A program made the translations under genes and the position numbers. From contig NZ_JAFEWC010000001.1 in the NCBI RefSeq assembly GCF_017355875.1, forward strand, positions 930,001-994,000: 64,000 nucleotides of DNA, given 5' to 3'. Shown one piece after another: positions 34,121-43,595 of this stretch (positions are counted from its first letter, which is position 1; each line of letters opens with the position of its first letter). The notes under the pieces were generated by a model. That model had not been told where the DNA came from. It ran no database searches and saw nothing but the letters and a program-made list of their open reading frames with translations. This DNA is from Aridibaculum aurantiacum (GTDB lineage Bacteria; Bacteroidota; Bacteroidia; Chitinophagales; Chitinophagaceae).

Positions 34121-34543
34121 ATGAAGCAATTTCTCCTTGTCGTTGCCGGTGCATTTTTTATGATGATAGCTCCTTCATGTTCAAAAGACAAGATGCAGCA
34201 GAAAGTAGAAGACCTAGTGGTGCAGGTAATGATTGACGGTGTATGGAAAGTGACCAAGTACGAAGAAGGAACCGATGATCAGACAGCACTTTTTACCGAT
34301 TGGGAATCGCAGTTTTTTGAAAACAGGACATGTAAAGCAAAAAACATAGTAACCAACGTGGAAGTGCCGGGTACATGGGAAGGCAGTTATGCAACCCAAA
34401 CGATGACAGGAAATTTCAATAATCATCCCCCCATCAATAAGCTGAACGGAACGTGGAAGATCATCAGGAGCAACTACACAGTAGGTGAATTTAGCCGCGA
34501 GTTGAACGGTGTAGTGTATAAGTTAAGCATTCAAAAAAAGTAA
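34121..34543 (+). CDS. Small lipoprotein, lipocalin-like, function unknown
   Basis: A 140-residue protein with a lipoprotein signal (MKQFLLVVAGAFFMMIAPSC, lipidated Cys20). The mature part opens with VMIDGVWKVTKYEEGTDDQTALF and contains NRTCKAKNI, GTWEGSYATQTM and LNGTWKIIRSNYTVGEF, a GxWKV...GTWxI pattern reminiscent of small lipocalin-like Bacteroidota lipoproteins. It starts 9 bp after the M32 peptidase and ends before a terminator, so the two may be co-transcribed. Function is unknown. Confidence 0.8.
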   Translation: MKQFLLVVAGAFFMMIAPSCSKDKMQQKVEDLVVQVMIDGVWKVTKYEEGTDDQTALFTDWESQFFENRTCKAKNIVTNVEVPGTWEGSYATQTMTGNFNNHPPINKLNGTWKIIRSNYTVGEFSRELNGVVYKLSIQKK

Positions 34544-34565
34544 TATAAAAGCTAAAATGAAGAAG

Positions 34566-34593
34566 TCCCTGCTCTGTGAGCGGGGATTTTTTT
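34566..34593 (+). terminator. Terminator after the lipoprotein gene
   Basis: TCCCTGCTC-tgt-GAGCGGGGA, with one mismatch in the stem, is followed by a run of seven T. Confidence 0.85.
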
Positions 34594-34703
34594 ATGCCCC
34601 TATGAGTCAAAAAGTAGCTGGGCGGTAAAATAAATAGGTCGATTATAAGTTATAGAAGGGTATCCTATTCCCGATTTTGTATTAACCGAATTCCAGTAAT
34701 TCT

Positions 34704-37700
34704 ATGAAAGCCAGAAAAAGATGGCTGCAGTTGTTGCAGTTATTGCTTATTGTTTCTTTTGCATCCACTGCTTCGGCACAGTTAACAGCTAACTTTTCGG
34801 CTACAACTACCAGTGGTTGTCCTCCGCTGATCGTGAATTTCCAGGATCAGTCTACAGGCAATCCTACATCATGGCGGTGGGACCTGGGAAATGGTACACA
34901 ATCAGTGGTAGCCAACCCTATAGGCACATACTTTGACCCCGGCACATATACAGTAAAGCTGGTGGTTCGCAATGTCAGCAACAATGCTGACTCTATTGTT
35001 CGTACACAATATATTACCGTGCATGCGCTTCCGCAGCCGGCTTTTACAGCTTCGGATACAATAGGTTGTTTTCCGTTACGAGTTCAGTTTACAGATAATA
35101 GTACTGCAGGTGCTGGCACCATAAGTTCATGGCAGTGGGATTTTGGTGATGGAAATATTTCTAACCAGCGTAATCCATTACATACCTACAATTCTGCAGG
35201 TAATTTTACTGTTATACTAAATACCGTTAACAGCTTTGGCTGCGCAAGGGTACTTACAAAACCTTTATACATCAGAACTACAGGTGGTGTAAGAGCAGAT
35301 TTCACACATAGTAACCCTGCCAGTTGCCAGCCTCCTACACCCGTTAGCTTTACCAACACTTCTACAGGTACAGGTGTCATGAGTTATATATGGCATTTTG
35401 GTGATGGAAATACTTCAACCCAGGCAAACCCGGTGCATAATTACACTGCAGTGGGTGTATATACAGTTCGATTGATCGCTGTAAGTCCTAATGGTTGTAC
35501 AGATACTATTGTAAAACCTAATTTAATAACCGTTGGTGCAGTGCAGGCTAATTTTACTCGTCCTGATACAGTATGTGTGGGTGCAGGAGCAAGATTTACA
35601 AATACTTCTACGCCTACTATTGTGAGCTCATATTGGACGTTCGGCGATGGAACCAACTCTTCTGAAAACAACCCACAAAAGGTTTATACAACTCCAGGTG
35701 TATACCAGGTAAAACTGGTAAATGATTTTGGTGCATGTAGAGACTCTATTACCAGGTCAATAGTAGTGGTAGCGAAACCAACAGCATCATTTACAGCTTC
35801 TGCTACCAACTCGTGCCAAACACCTTTTACGGTAACGTTTACCAATGCGTCAACCGGTGCTACAAGCTATAGGTGGACCTTTAGCAACGGCTTTTCTTCT
35901 ACAGCACAAAATCCAACAACTACTTTTTCCCAACCAGGCAATTATACCATCACACTGATTGCGCGCAATGCATCTGGCTGTGCCGATACAATGCAGGTGG
36001 TGAGTATGATAACAGTTAGTCCGCCTAGAGTAACTGCTATCAACAACCTGAATGTGCGCGGTTGTATTCCTTATACTGTTACACCCGTAGCAAATGTTCA
36101 AAGTGCATATCCTATCGCTTCGTACAACTGGGATTTTGGAGATGGCGGAACCTCTACTGACATCAATCCTTCACATACTTATACGGTTCCGGGAATTTAT
36201 ACAGTGAAACTCGTAGTTACTACCAGCAATGGCTGCCGCGACTCAATGGTAGTGCAATCAGCAGCTATGGTGGGTAGTAAGCCAACTGCAAACTTTGCTG
36301 CAGCACCACTTGATGTATGTGCCTATGTCCCTGTTTACTTTGGTGATAGCTCTACCAATGGACCTATTCACGAATGGCTCTGGGATTTTGGTGATGGCGC
36401 TACATCTACTTTGCAGCACCCTAACCATTATTATGATGATACAGGTCACTTCACCATCAGGCTCGTGGTTTTCAACTATGGTTGTTCCGATACACTTGAA
36501 CTAAGAGATTATGTTTACATAAGACCTCCTATAGCCAATTTCGATACTGCTTTTAATTGTAATGATCCGCTTACCCGCAGGTTTACCGACAGGTCAATTG
36601 GAGCAACAGCATGGTCATGGGAATTTGGCGACGGTAACACTTCTACTGTTGCTAGCCCTACACATACTTATGCTGCGCCCGGCGTATACCGCGTAAGGCT
36701 AACGGTGACCAATGGCAACTGTAGTCACTCACGTGAAAGAGATGTGATGGTGATAAATGAAGGTGGACAATTGCAGGTGTCGGATTCTATTGGCTGCCGC
36801 AATACCAACTTCAATTTCCATGTCGCGAATATCAATGGTGGAAATATTGCAAACTATACCTGGTTCTTTGATAGCATTACAGGCCCGGGTGTAGCAGGTG
36901 GAGCAATTAGTATGTCAAGGGTTTATACTGAAGCTGGTAATTACCCCGCTGCAGTAGAAATGACAGACTTGCTAGGCTGTAGAGATACTTTATTCACTCG
37001 TGTACCTGTGGTTATTTTTGGACCTAGAGCAGATTTTACAGCAACACCTAGTGGTACCTGTTTCAATACAGTGGTTACATTTCATGACGCTACTCAAACC
37101 GATGGTACTCACCCTGTAGTTAGTTGGACCTGGCACTATGGCGATGGTACAGTTACCAATTATACAGCGCCACCATTTACACATACATACACTAACAATG
37201 GCGTCTACGATAGTAAGCTTGTTGTAGAAGATAGCTATGGCTGTAAAGACAGTATCGTACGGAATAGTGTAGTTACTATATCGAGGCCGGTAGCTGACTT
37301 CAGCATTTCAGATAGTCTGAAGTGTCCTTCTGCTGAAGTGGCTTTTACAAACAATTCTACTGGTGGATTCGATGTTGCCTACCTGTGGAGCTTTGGCGAT
37401 GGCAACTCATCTACTGACGTTAATCCGATATATGCATATCCAGCACAAGGAACTTATACAGTGAAGCTTGTAATGACAGATAGGTATGGCTGTTCAGATT
37501 CAACAGAAAGAACCATCAGGATATATAATCCTACAGCCAATTTTTTGATGAGCGATTCATTTTCAAGTTGTCCGCCATTGCTGGTAAACTTTACCAACCA
37601 GTCGGCTAATTACGTGGCTGTAAACTGGGATTTTGGTGATGGTGGTAATTCTCAATTGGAGAACCCATCGCGCATGTACACTTATCCTGGAATTTATAAT

Positions 37701-39521
37701 GTAAGGCTTACGGTTACTAACACAGGAGGTTGTACTGATACCATCAGCAATACAATTACCATTCAAGGTCCTACAGGTGTATTTAGCTATTCGCCGCTAA
37801 CTATATGTTCGCAGGGTGAGGTGAGCTTTACTGCTGTTGCAGATAATGCTGTAAACTACATCTGGGATTTCAATGATGGAAATATAGAATTTGGAACGCA
37901 GCCTACCACCACACACATGTACAGCAATGGAGGCACCTATTTTCCAAAGCTGATCCTAGAAGATGCAGCGGGTTGTAAAGTGCCTTTGGTAGGACTGGAT
38001 ACAATAAGAGTTTTAGAGGTACAAACGCATATACTGGCACAGCCGCGGTTGATCTGTGATAGTGGCATAGTTGCCTTTAGCGACAGTACCATAACAAATG
38101 ACCCGGTGGCAAGCTACCAGTGGAATTTTGGTGACGGTGCTACAGCTACCGGTAGTAACCCTACGCATAACTATAACACCACTGGCTGGTTCAATGTATC
38201 GCTGATCACTACCACGCAATTTGGTTGCGCTGACACTGCTGTGTACAACAACTTCATTAAAATTGCTTCATCTCCACGCGTTACCATTTTAGGCGATACT
38301 GCCGCTTGTGAGCCTGCAGTATTCACCTTCCAGGGAGGTTTGGTTGCTCCTGATACATCTTCCATTTCATGGTCATGGAACTTTGGAAATGGAAACGTTA
38401 TCCTGGGTCAAAATCCGACAGCACAATCGTTTGCTGCACCGGGTAATTATCCTGTTCAACTGTCAGTTGTAAATAGTGATGGGTGTACAGCTACGGTAGC
38501 TACAACTGCTGTTGTTCATCCACGTCCGGTGGTGAATGCAGGTATAGATACCACCATCTGCCGCTTCGATAGTTATACGCTTAATGCAACGGGTGCCAGT
38601 TCGTATACATGGGCAGCAAATTCATCTTTAAGCTGTACCGACTGTGCATCTCCTGTAATAACACCAACCGGAAGGGATACATACTATGTTACCGGCACTT
38701 CAGCATTTGGTTGTGTAAATTCAGACTCTGTCACGATCAATGTAAAACAGCCTTTCACTGTTTCTGTCAGCAGGAATGACACCCTGTGTGTGGGAGAGAC
38801 AAGATTGCTGCATGCAAGGGGTGCAGAATTTTACAACTGGACACCAGCAAGATGGTTGGATAATCCAACAAGTGCCTCACCACGTGCAAGACCTGACAGT
38901 ACCATTACTTATACAGTAGTGGGATCAGATGATCATGATTGCTTCACGGATAGTGCATTTGTTACACTTACTGTATTCCCAATTCCTAGAATTGAAATAT
39001 TGAATGGCGATGTGATAACGATGATGGTAGGATCCAGTCAAACGATTAACACGCGTAGCTCTCCTGATGTAACCAGCTGGAGGTGGATGCCAAGCCAGTT
39101 TTTAAGTTGCGCTACATGTCCTCAACCAGTTACTACACCTAACCAGGAGATAACTTATTCTGTACTGGCTTCCAATGATGGTAGGTGTATAGCCCGCGAC
39201 CAGGTGGTGGTGAAGCTGATTTGCGATAATGCCAACATCTATGTTCCTAATACATTCTCGCCTAATGGCGATGGCATGAACGATGTGTTCTATCCAAGAG
39301 GCACAGGATTGTATACAATCAAGAGTATGCGGATCTTCAACCGCTGGGGTCAAATGCTATTTGAAAAAGTGAATATATCAGCGAATAATGCATCGCAGGG
39401 TTGGGATGGAAAGTTCAATGGGCAGCAGGTACAGACGGATGTATACGTATATGTAATTGAAGCAATCTGCGATAACAATACCATTGTTCCTATCAAAGGC
39501 AACGTAACACTACTGAGATAG
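34704..39521 (+). CDS. Giant PKD-repeat surface protein with T9SS type B C-terminal domain
   Basis: A 1605-residue secreted protein. A signal peptide ends near TASAQ (residue 25). About fifteen PKD repeats follow to about residue 1280, each with a WxFGDG-type core (for example WQWDFGDGNIS, YIWHFGDGNTS, WSWEFGDGNTS); the units near residues 725 and 1225 are degenerate. Three further Ig-like units with paired cysteines (SCTDC, SCATC) follow. The last about 90 residues are the gliding-motility-associated C-terminal domain (VPNTFSPNGDGMNDVF, IFNRWGQMLFE, WDGKFNGQ, VYVYVIEA), the type B signal for T9SS export. A PorP/SprF gene follows, as for SprB-like adhesins. A role in adhesion or gliding is inferred. 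Confidence 0.95.
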   Translation: MKARKRWLQLLQLLLIVSFASTASAQLTANFSATTTSGCPPLIVNFQDQSTGNPTSWRWDLGNGTQSVVANPIGTYFDPGTYTVKLVVRNVSNNADSIVRTQYITVHALPQPAFTASDTIGCFPLRVQFTDNSTAGAGTISSWQWDFGDGNISNQRNPLHTYNSAGNFTVILNTVNSFGCARVLTKPLYIRTTGGVRADFTHSNPASCQPPTPVSFTNTSTGTGVMSYIWHFGDGNTSTQANPVHNYTAVGVYTVRLIAVSPNGCTDTIVKPNLITVGAVQANFTRPDTVCVGAGARFTNTSTPTIVSSYWTFGDGTNSSENNPQKVYTTPGVYQVKLVNDFGACRDSITRSIVVVAKPTASFTASATNSCQTPFTVTFTNASTGATSYRWTFSNGFSSTAQNPTTTFSQPGNYTITLIARNASGCADTMQVVSMITVSPPRVTAINNLNVRGCIPYTVTPVANVQSAYPIASYNWDFGDGGTSTDINPSHTYTVPGIYTVKLVVTTSNGCRDSMVVQSAAMVGSKPTANFAAAPLDVCAYVPVYFGDSSTNGPIHEWLWDFGDGATSTLQHPNHYYDDTGHFTIRLVVFNYGCSDTLELRDYVYIRPPIANFDTAFNCNDPLTRRFTDRSIGATAWSWEFGDGNTSTVASPTHTYAAPGVYRVRLTVTNGNCSHSRERDVMVINEGGQLQVSDSIGCRNTNFNFHVANINGGNIANYTWFFDSITGPGVAGGAISMSRVYTEAGNYPAAVEMTDLLGCRDTLFTRVPVVIFGPRADFTATPSGTCFNTVVTFHDATQTDGTHPVVSWTWHYGDGTVTNYTAPPFTHTYTNNGVYDSKLVVEDSYGCKDSIVRNSVVTISRPVADFSISDSLKCPSAEVAFTNNSTGGFDVAYLWSFGDGNSSTDVNPIYAYPAQGTYTVKLVMTDRYGCSDSTERTIRIYNPTANFLMSDSFSSCPPLLVNFTNQSANYVAVNWDFGDGGNSQLENPSRMYTYPGIYNVRLTVTNTGGCTDTISNTITIQGPTGVFSYSPLTICSQGEVSFTAVADNAVNYIWDFNDGNIEFGTQPTTTHMYSNGGTYFPKLILEDAAGCKVPLVGLDTIRVLEVQTHILAQPRLICDSGIVAFSDSTITNDPVASYQWNFGDGATATGSNPTHNYNTTGWFNVSLITTTQFGCADTAVYNNFIKIASSPRVTILGDTAACEPAVFTFQGGLVAPDTSSISWSWNFGNGNVILGQNPTAQSFAAPGNYPVQLSVVNSDGCTATVATTAVVHPRPVVNAGIDTTICRFDSYTLNATGASSYTWAANSSLSCTDCASPVITPTGRDTYYVTGTSAFGCVNSDSVTINVKQPFTVSVSRNDTLCVGETRLLHARGAEFYNWTPARWLDNPTSASPRARPDSTITYTVVGSDDHDCFTDSAFVTLTVFPIPRIEILNGDVITMMVGSSQTINTRSSPDVTSWRWMPSQFLSCATCPQPVTTPNQEITYSVLASNDGRCIARDQVVVKLICDNANIYVPNTFSPNGDGMNDVFYPRGTGLYTIKSMRIFNRWGQMLFEKVNISANNASQGWDGKFNGQQVQTDVYVYVIEAICDNNTIVPIKGNVTLLR

Positions 39522-39571
39522 TAATTGCAGCCAGGAACTGAAGGAAATGCTTTATTTAAAAGAAGAAGTGC

Positions 39572-39612
39572 AAGCCACTTCCCGATCATATTACATGGAT
39601 GGGAAGTGGCTT
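39572..39612 (+). terminator. Terminator after the PKD protein gene
   Basis: AAGCCACTTCCC pairs perfectly with GGGAAGTGGCTT (12 bp) around a 17-nt loop, followed by TTTTGC. It separates the adhesin from the PorP/SprF gene, which therefore needs its own promoter or read-through. Confidence 0.85.
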
Positions 39613-39793
39613 TTTTGCATAGCCTGCTCCTTTAGAGCATGTGTATAATCAGGAGGAATATCTTCTGCAATAGCTCTTGGTTCCTAACTATTTATTGCCC
39701 TTGTAGTACAGCTCTACATGTTGAAGGAAATCTCTGTTGTTTTCCAATAAAAGAGCAAATGGTGCGTTATACACTTATCCAATATCCGTCAAT

Positions 39794-40828
39794 ATGACCA
39801 CTTTAACCAGGCTTTTCATGGTTGCTGTTGCTATAGTTATAGCTACTGCGGCCGGTGCACAGGACGTGCACTTTTCACAGTTCTTCGAGGCGCCACTATT
39901 ACGTAATCCTTCTCTTGCTGGTATCTTTTCAGGAGACATACGCTTCCAGGGGGTGTACCGCAGCCAGTGGGGCAGTGTTACAGTTCCGTACAATACGGGT
40001 TCATTCAATTTTGAATACAAAAAACCAATTGGCCGTGGCGACGATTTTATCACCACAGGTCTCCAGGTGGTTTACGATAAAGCTGGAACAACCAACTTTA
40101 CTACATCGAGCGTTTTGCCTGCTGTTAACTACCATAAATCTTTAAGCTCAGACAGGACCAAATATTTATCGCTTGGTTTCATGGGTGGACTAGTGCAGCG
40201 CAGGATCGATCGTAGTAAAATGACAACGAACAATCATTTTGATGGTCGTGGATACAATCCATCCTTGGCAGATGGAGAGACTTTCCTAAATCCGAATTAT
40301 ACCTATGTGGATGGAAGCGTAGGATTGTCGTTCAATAGCTCGATGGGTGCCAATGAAGAAGATAATTACTACCTGGGTGTGGCTTATCACCATTTCAATA
40401 ATCCCAAGAACTCCTTTTACAAGAATCCTGAAATTGAAATGAACGCGAAGTGGGTAGCCTCTGCGGGTGTTCGGTATGCACTTAACGAAACTTCTTATTT
40501 CACCTTGCAGGCAGATCATACGGTTCAAGGTTCTTATTCTGAAACAATAGGTGGAGCATTGTATTCCTATAAATTAGGCGGAGAAGATTATGATAGCCCA
40601 TTGTATACCGTGCATTTTGGCGCTTTCCTAAGGTGGAAAGATGCAATCATTCCGGTAGTAAAACTTGATTACAATCCATTTTCTATAGCCCTTAGTTATG
40701 ATGTGAATGTAAGTGCTCTAAAAACTGCCAGCCAGAGCAGGGGCGGGATGGAATTGTCAGTAACCTATTCTGGTTTTTTCGACAGGGATAACAGCACCAG
40801 GAATGCGGTAGTTTGCCCAAGGTTCTAA
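39794..40828 (+). CDS. PorP/SprF family type IX secretion membrane protein
   Basis: A 344-residue outer-membrane beta-barrel protein. It has a signal peptide (MTTLTRLFMVAVAIVIATAAGAQ) and the PorP/SprF opening DVHFSQFFEAPLLRNPSLAGIF, then alternating amphipathic strands (YRSQWGSVTVPYNTGSFNFEY, YLSLGFMGGLVQRRID, YYLGVAYHHFNNP) and a final aromatic-rich strand. The ATG at 39794 was chosen because it begins the signal peptide; the frame is open upstream to 39737. PorP/SprF proteins act with the T9SS in export or surface anchoring of a particular cargo. Here the cargo is most likely the PKD protein just upstream. Confidence 0.93.
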   Translation: MTTLTRLFMVAVAIVIATAAGAQDVHFSQFFEAPLLRNPSLAGIFSGDIRFQGVYRSQWGSVTVPYNTGSFNFEYKKPIGRGDDFITTGLQVVYDKAGTTNFTTSSVLPAVNYHKSLSSDRTKYLSLGFMGGLVQRRIDRSKMTTNNHFDGRGYNPSLADGETFLNPNYTYVDGSVGLSFNSSMGANEEDNYYLGVAYHHFNNPKNSFYKNPEIEMNAKWVASAGVRYALNETSYFTLQADHTVQGSYSETIGGALYSYKLGGEDYDSPLYTVHFGAFLRWKDAIIPVVKLDYNPFSIALSYDVNVSALKTASQSRGGMELSVTYSGFFDRDNSTRNAVVCPRF

Positions 40829-40848
40829 GATTAAATATTACAAGCTTT

Positions 40849-40873
40849 AAGGTTTCTCCAAAAGAGAAACCTT
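40849..40873 (+). terminator. Terminator after the PorP/SprF gene
   Basis: AAGGTTTCTC-caaaa-GAGAAACCTT is a perfect 10-bp stem followed by TTCTTATT. Confidence 0.82.
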
Positions 40874-40940
40874 TTCTTATTGGATGATTTTTTTCCTGTT
40901 GATCATTTAAGACTATTTTGCTCACTTAACAACAAAAGCA

Positions 40941-41405
40941 ATGGAAGTAGGACAAAAAGTACCGGCAATCACTTTATTCAATACCGAAAAGCAGGAGGTT
41001 TCGCTCAATCAATTAGGCACAAATGCGTTGTTGTTGTTTTTCCCCCTGGCGTTTACCAGCGTTTGTACAGCTGAGCTGTGTGGAATCAGGGATGACATAA
41101 TGCGGTACAAGAACCTCAATGCAACAGTTTATGGCATATCTGTAGACTCGCTCTACACACTTGCCAAATTCAAAGAAGAGCAGGGCTTAAATTTTCCTTT
41201 ACTCAGCGACTTTAACAAGGAGGCGTCACGTGCCTTTGATGTACTATACGATACGTTTGCATTCGGCATGCAAGGTGTAAGCAAAAGAGCTGCATTTGTG
41301 ATTGATAAAGAAGGAGTGGTGCAATATGCGGAGGTTTGTGCCAACGCCGGCGACCTGCCTGATTTCGCAAAAATTAATCAGTTGCTTGAGCAATTAAAGG
41401 GATAA
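40941..41405 (+). CDS. Peroxiredoxin (AhpC/TSA family, AhpE-like)
   Basis: A 154-residue thioredoxin-fold peroxidase. The peroxidatic Cys is in FPLAFTSVCTAELC (Cys42) and a second Cys lies five residues later (Cys47), a layout seen in AhpE-like and some BCP-like peroxiredoxins. Other landmarks are GQKVPAITLFNTEK at the start, VYGISVDSLYTLAKF and FPLLSDFN. It reduces H2O2 or organic peroxides in the cytoplasm. There is no signal peptide. It is flanked by terminators, so it is probably monocistronic. Confidence 0.92.
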   Translation: MEVGQKVPAITLFNTEKQEVSLNQLGTNALLLFFPLAFTSVCTAELCGIRDDIMRYKNLNATVYGISVDSLYTLAKFKEEQGLNFPLLSDFNKEASRAFDVLYDTFAFGMQGVSKRAAFVIDKEGVVQYAEVCANAGDLPDFAKINQLLEQLKG

Positions 41406-41511
41406 GGGCACGTTATACTTAAGCCATCTATCACATATGTGGGTGATTTCTGGCTAAACTTTTGCATGGTGTGCAGTAAATACCTAATTTTATTTTATTG
41501 AGGGTGAGCGT

Positions 41512-41853
41512 ATGAAATATATCTACTTAATCTTATTATTGAGCTTTTCACTTTTTGCCAATGCGCAAGCTGGCAAAGGTATAGATGCGCACCCGGAGCT
41601 TATGTCGGTAAAAGCTGTAAAGTTTTACCCAAATCCTGCAACTACAGTCATTCATTTCGAACTTCTTGACCGCTCTGAAAGGGGCTATACTTTGCAGATC
41701 TACAATTTTGTAGGTAAAAAAGTATTTGAAGCAGTTGAAATTGCCCATAAAACGACTATTCCTCTAAATGATTACTTCCGTGGCGTGTACATCTACCAGT
41801 TACGCGACCGTACGGGTAAAGTAGTTGAGTCAGGCAAATTCCAGGTGAAGTAA
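41512..41853 (+). CDS. Small secreted protein with T9SS type A sorting domain
   Basis: A 113-residue protein with a signal peptide (about 1-20, ending FANAQA) and a C-terminal sorting domain that makes up most of the mature protein: KFYPNPATTVIHFEL, YTLQIYNFVGKKVFE, IPLNDYFRGVYIYQLRDRTGKVVESGKFQVK. This is the classic type A T9SS signal, normally attached to a larger cargo; here almost nothing precedes it. It may be a minimal surface peptide or the remnant of a longer cargo. Confidence 0.9.
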   Translation: MKYIYLILLLSFSLFANAQAGKGIDAHPELMSVKAVKFYPNPATTVIHFELLDRSERGYTLQIYNFVGKKVFEAVEIAHKTTIPLNDYFRGVYIYQLRDRTGKVVESGKFQVK

Positions 41854-41912
41854 TAGCGCAGGTATTTTCTTAAAACATAGCTTCCAGGTAATTATAGTTC
41901 CCATTAAAAGGG

Positions 41913-41959
41913 AAGACCCGATCCAGCAACTTTTTGATTAGTTTGCCAGGTCGGGTCTT
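41913..41959. terminator. Bidirectional terminator between convergent genes
   Basis: AAGACCCGA at 41913-41921 pairs with TCGGGTCTT at 41951-41959, extended by imperfect TCCAGC/GCCAGG pairs, and is followed by TTTATTTTAT. It lies between the T9SS protein gene and the minus-strand methyltransferase. Confidence 0.78.
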
Positions 41960-41979
41960 TTTATTTTATCTGGTTCGAA

Positions 41980-42612
41980 CTAATTCTTCTTAAAAACCAG
42001 CGTCAGGATTCTGGGTAATCCATTCCTGTTGTTGTCATCGAAGTATTCTTCTACTTCTACTATGCTGAAGCCATTGTTTCGGGCTGCTGACGTAAAGTCG
42101 GATATATGGTGGTTGAAGCAAGTAACCACATTCAATCCTTCTTCGGTTTCGAAGCGGGCTTTGGAGCCGCTATATTGTTTGAAAGGATGTAATTCACTTA
42201 CATAAACAAAGGCATTGGCTTTGGTCACCCGATTTACCTTTTCAAAAACCTCGTCCAGGTTTTCTATATGCTCCAGTACAAGGCTGAAGGTTACCAGGTC
42301 AAACTCCTGCTCACTTGCAAAACTCCAGTCGCGGGTTATGTCAGCTTGTATAAAATTTACTTTACCTGGTATAGCCTTACTTTTTGCTTTTGAAAGCATT
42401 TCTTCAGAAAGGTCAATAGCTGTTACATGATCAGCTTTTGTAACCAGCCATTCAGTATTCTTACCAGTTCCACAGCCAACCTCCAAACAACTACTGAAGT
42501 CGATCTTGCTTAAGGTTGTTCTTAGCGATATCGCCTCCAGGTCCCTTGTTTTATTTTCATTGGTATCGTACTGATCTGCCCAGATGTTGTATGCTTCTTT
42601 AACGTTCATCAT
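41980..42612 (-). CDS. Class I SAM-dependent methyltransferase
   Basis: A 210-residue Rossmann-fold methyltransferase. Motif I is LEVGCGTGKNTEWL near residue 43, followed by AIDLSEEMLSKAK (motif II acidic residue), VNFIQADI, and FDLVTFSLVLEHIENLDEVF. It ends with a C-terminal strand pair EEYFDDNNRNGLPRILTLVFKK. The substrate cannot be read from sequence; small-molecule methyltransferases of the UbiE/Methyltransf_11 type are closest. The start at 42612 (or the next codon at 42609) was preferred because the upstream extension is not like the family. It lies 64 bp downstream of yebC on the same strand. Confidence 0.88.
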   Translation of the reverse strand: MMNVKEAYNIWADQYDTNENKTRDLEAISLRTTLSKIDFSSCLEVGCGTGKNTEWLVTKADHVTAIDLSEEMLSKAKSKAIPGKVNFIQADITRDWSFASEQEFDLVTFSLVLEHIENLDEVFEKVNRVTKANAFVYVSELHPFKQYSGSKARFETEEGLNVVTCFNHHISDFTSAARNNGFSIVEVEEYFDDNNRNGLPRILTLVFKKN

Positions 42613-42675
42613 GTTATTGAAAAAGTTTTTAAGCAGATATTCAAAGTGCAGCTTTCGCTGCACTTCCCAATGTTT

Positions 42676-43386
42676 TTATTTCAGGTTGTGGTATACCTTC
42701 TGAACATCTTCGTCCTGCTCCAGGCGGTCTACCAATTCTAATACTTCTTTTGCCTGGTCTTCGGGTAGTTCTACAGTAGTGGTAGGAATACGTGTAAGCT
42801 CTGCACTCAATGCTGTAATTCCTTTTTCATCCAAGGCTTTACTCATTGTGCCAAATTCTTCGTAGGGCGTGCGCAGGATGATGTTGCCTTCTTCATCTTC
42901 TCCTATCTCTTCTAGTCCATGATCAATCAGCTCCAGCTCCAGTTCTTCCATGTCCAGCCCTTCATTCTTTATCTTGAATTCGCCCATGCGATTGAAGGTA
43001 AAAGCTACAGAGCCACTGGTGCCAAGGCTGCCATCGCTCTTCCTGAAATGCATGCGTACATTGGCAACGGTACGGGTAGGATTATCAGTAGCTGTTTCTA
43101 CCATGATGGCTACACCATGAGGGCCATAACCTTCATACACTACTTCCTCGTAGTTGGTGATGTCCTTGCCCAGCGCTCTTTTGATGGCTGCTTCTACACG
43201 GTCCTTAGGCATGTTTACGCCCTTGGCGTTGATCATACAACGGCGAAGTGCAGGGTTAACATCAGGATCGGGTCCGCCAGCTTTTACAGCGATAGCTATT
43301 TCTTTTCCAATGCGGGTAAATTGTTTGGCCATGCGGTCCCAACGGGCAAACATGGTTGATTTACGTACTTCGAATATCCTTCCCAT
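42676..43386 (-). CDS. yebC: YebC/PmpR family regulator (TACO1-like)
   Basis: A 236-residue member of the YebC/TACO1 family. It opens with the Bacteroidota version [20 protein letters not shown] and contains [58 protein letters not shown], and [17 protein letters not shown]. Family members bind DNA as regulators or relieve ribosome stalling at proline stretches; which applies here is unknown. The ATG at 43386 was chosen because the family begins MGR; the open frame continues 32 codons upstream without matching it. Confidence 0.93.
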   Translation of the reverse strand: MGRIFEVRKSTMFARWDRMAKQFTRIGKEIAIAVKAGGPDPDVNPALRRCMINAKGVNMPKDRVEAAIKRALGKDITNYEEVVYEGYGPHGVAIMVETATDNPTRTVANVRMHFRKSDGSLGTSGSVAFTFNRMGEFKIKNEGLDMEELELELIDHGLEEIGEDEEGNIILRTPYEEFGTMSKALDEKGITALSAELTRIPTTTVELPEDQAKEVLELVDRLEQDEDVQKVYHNLK

Positions 43387-43572
43387 ACAGGGTTTATTAT
43401 TTAGATGAAATAATGGTTGATTAGAACCTGGTTGCTGCCGGAAGTGCTGCACAACGCGGTGCAGTACAAGTGAGTGACACAACGATGCCAGGTGAGGTTA
43501 CAAAAGCTTGTTCCCAACTATATCTAACCGGTTTTAAGCGCTGCGAAAATACATTTATGGCTGAAAATAAAA

Positions 43573-43590
43573 AACCGCCCGAAGGCGGTT
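43573..43590 (-). terminator. Terminator of the amino acid permease gene
   Basis: On the minus strand AACCGCC-ttcg-GGCGGTT is a 7-bp stem with a tetraloop-like TTCG, followed by TTTTTATTTT. It begins 6 bp after the permease stop codon. Confidence 0.88.
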
Positions 43591-43595
43591 AGTAT

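Noticed and set aside
35040-38500. PKD repeats as DNA-level tandem repeats that could recombine
   Set aside because: Units match at protein level but have diverged at DNA level, with no long identical stretches noticed.
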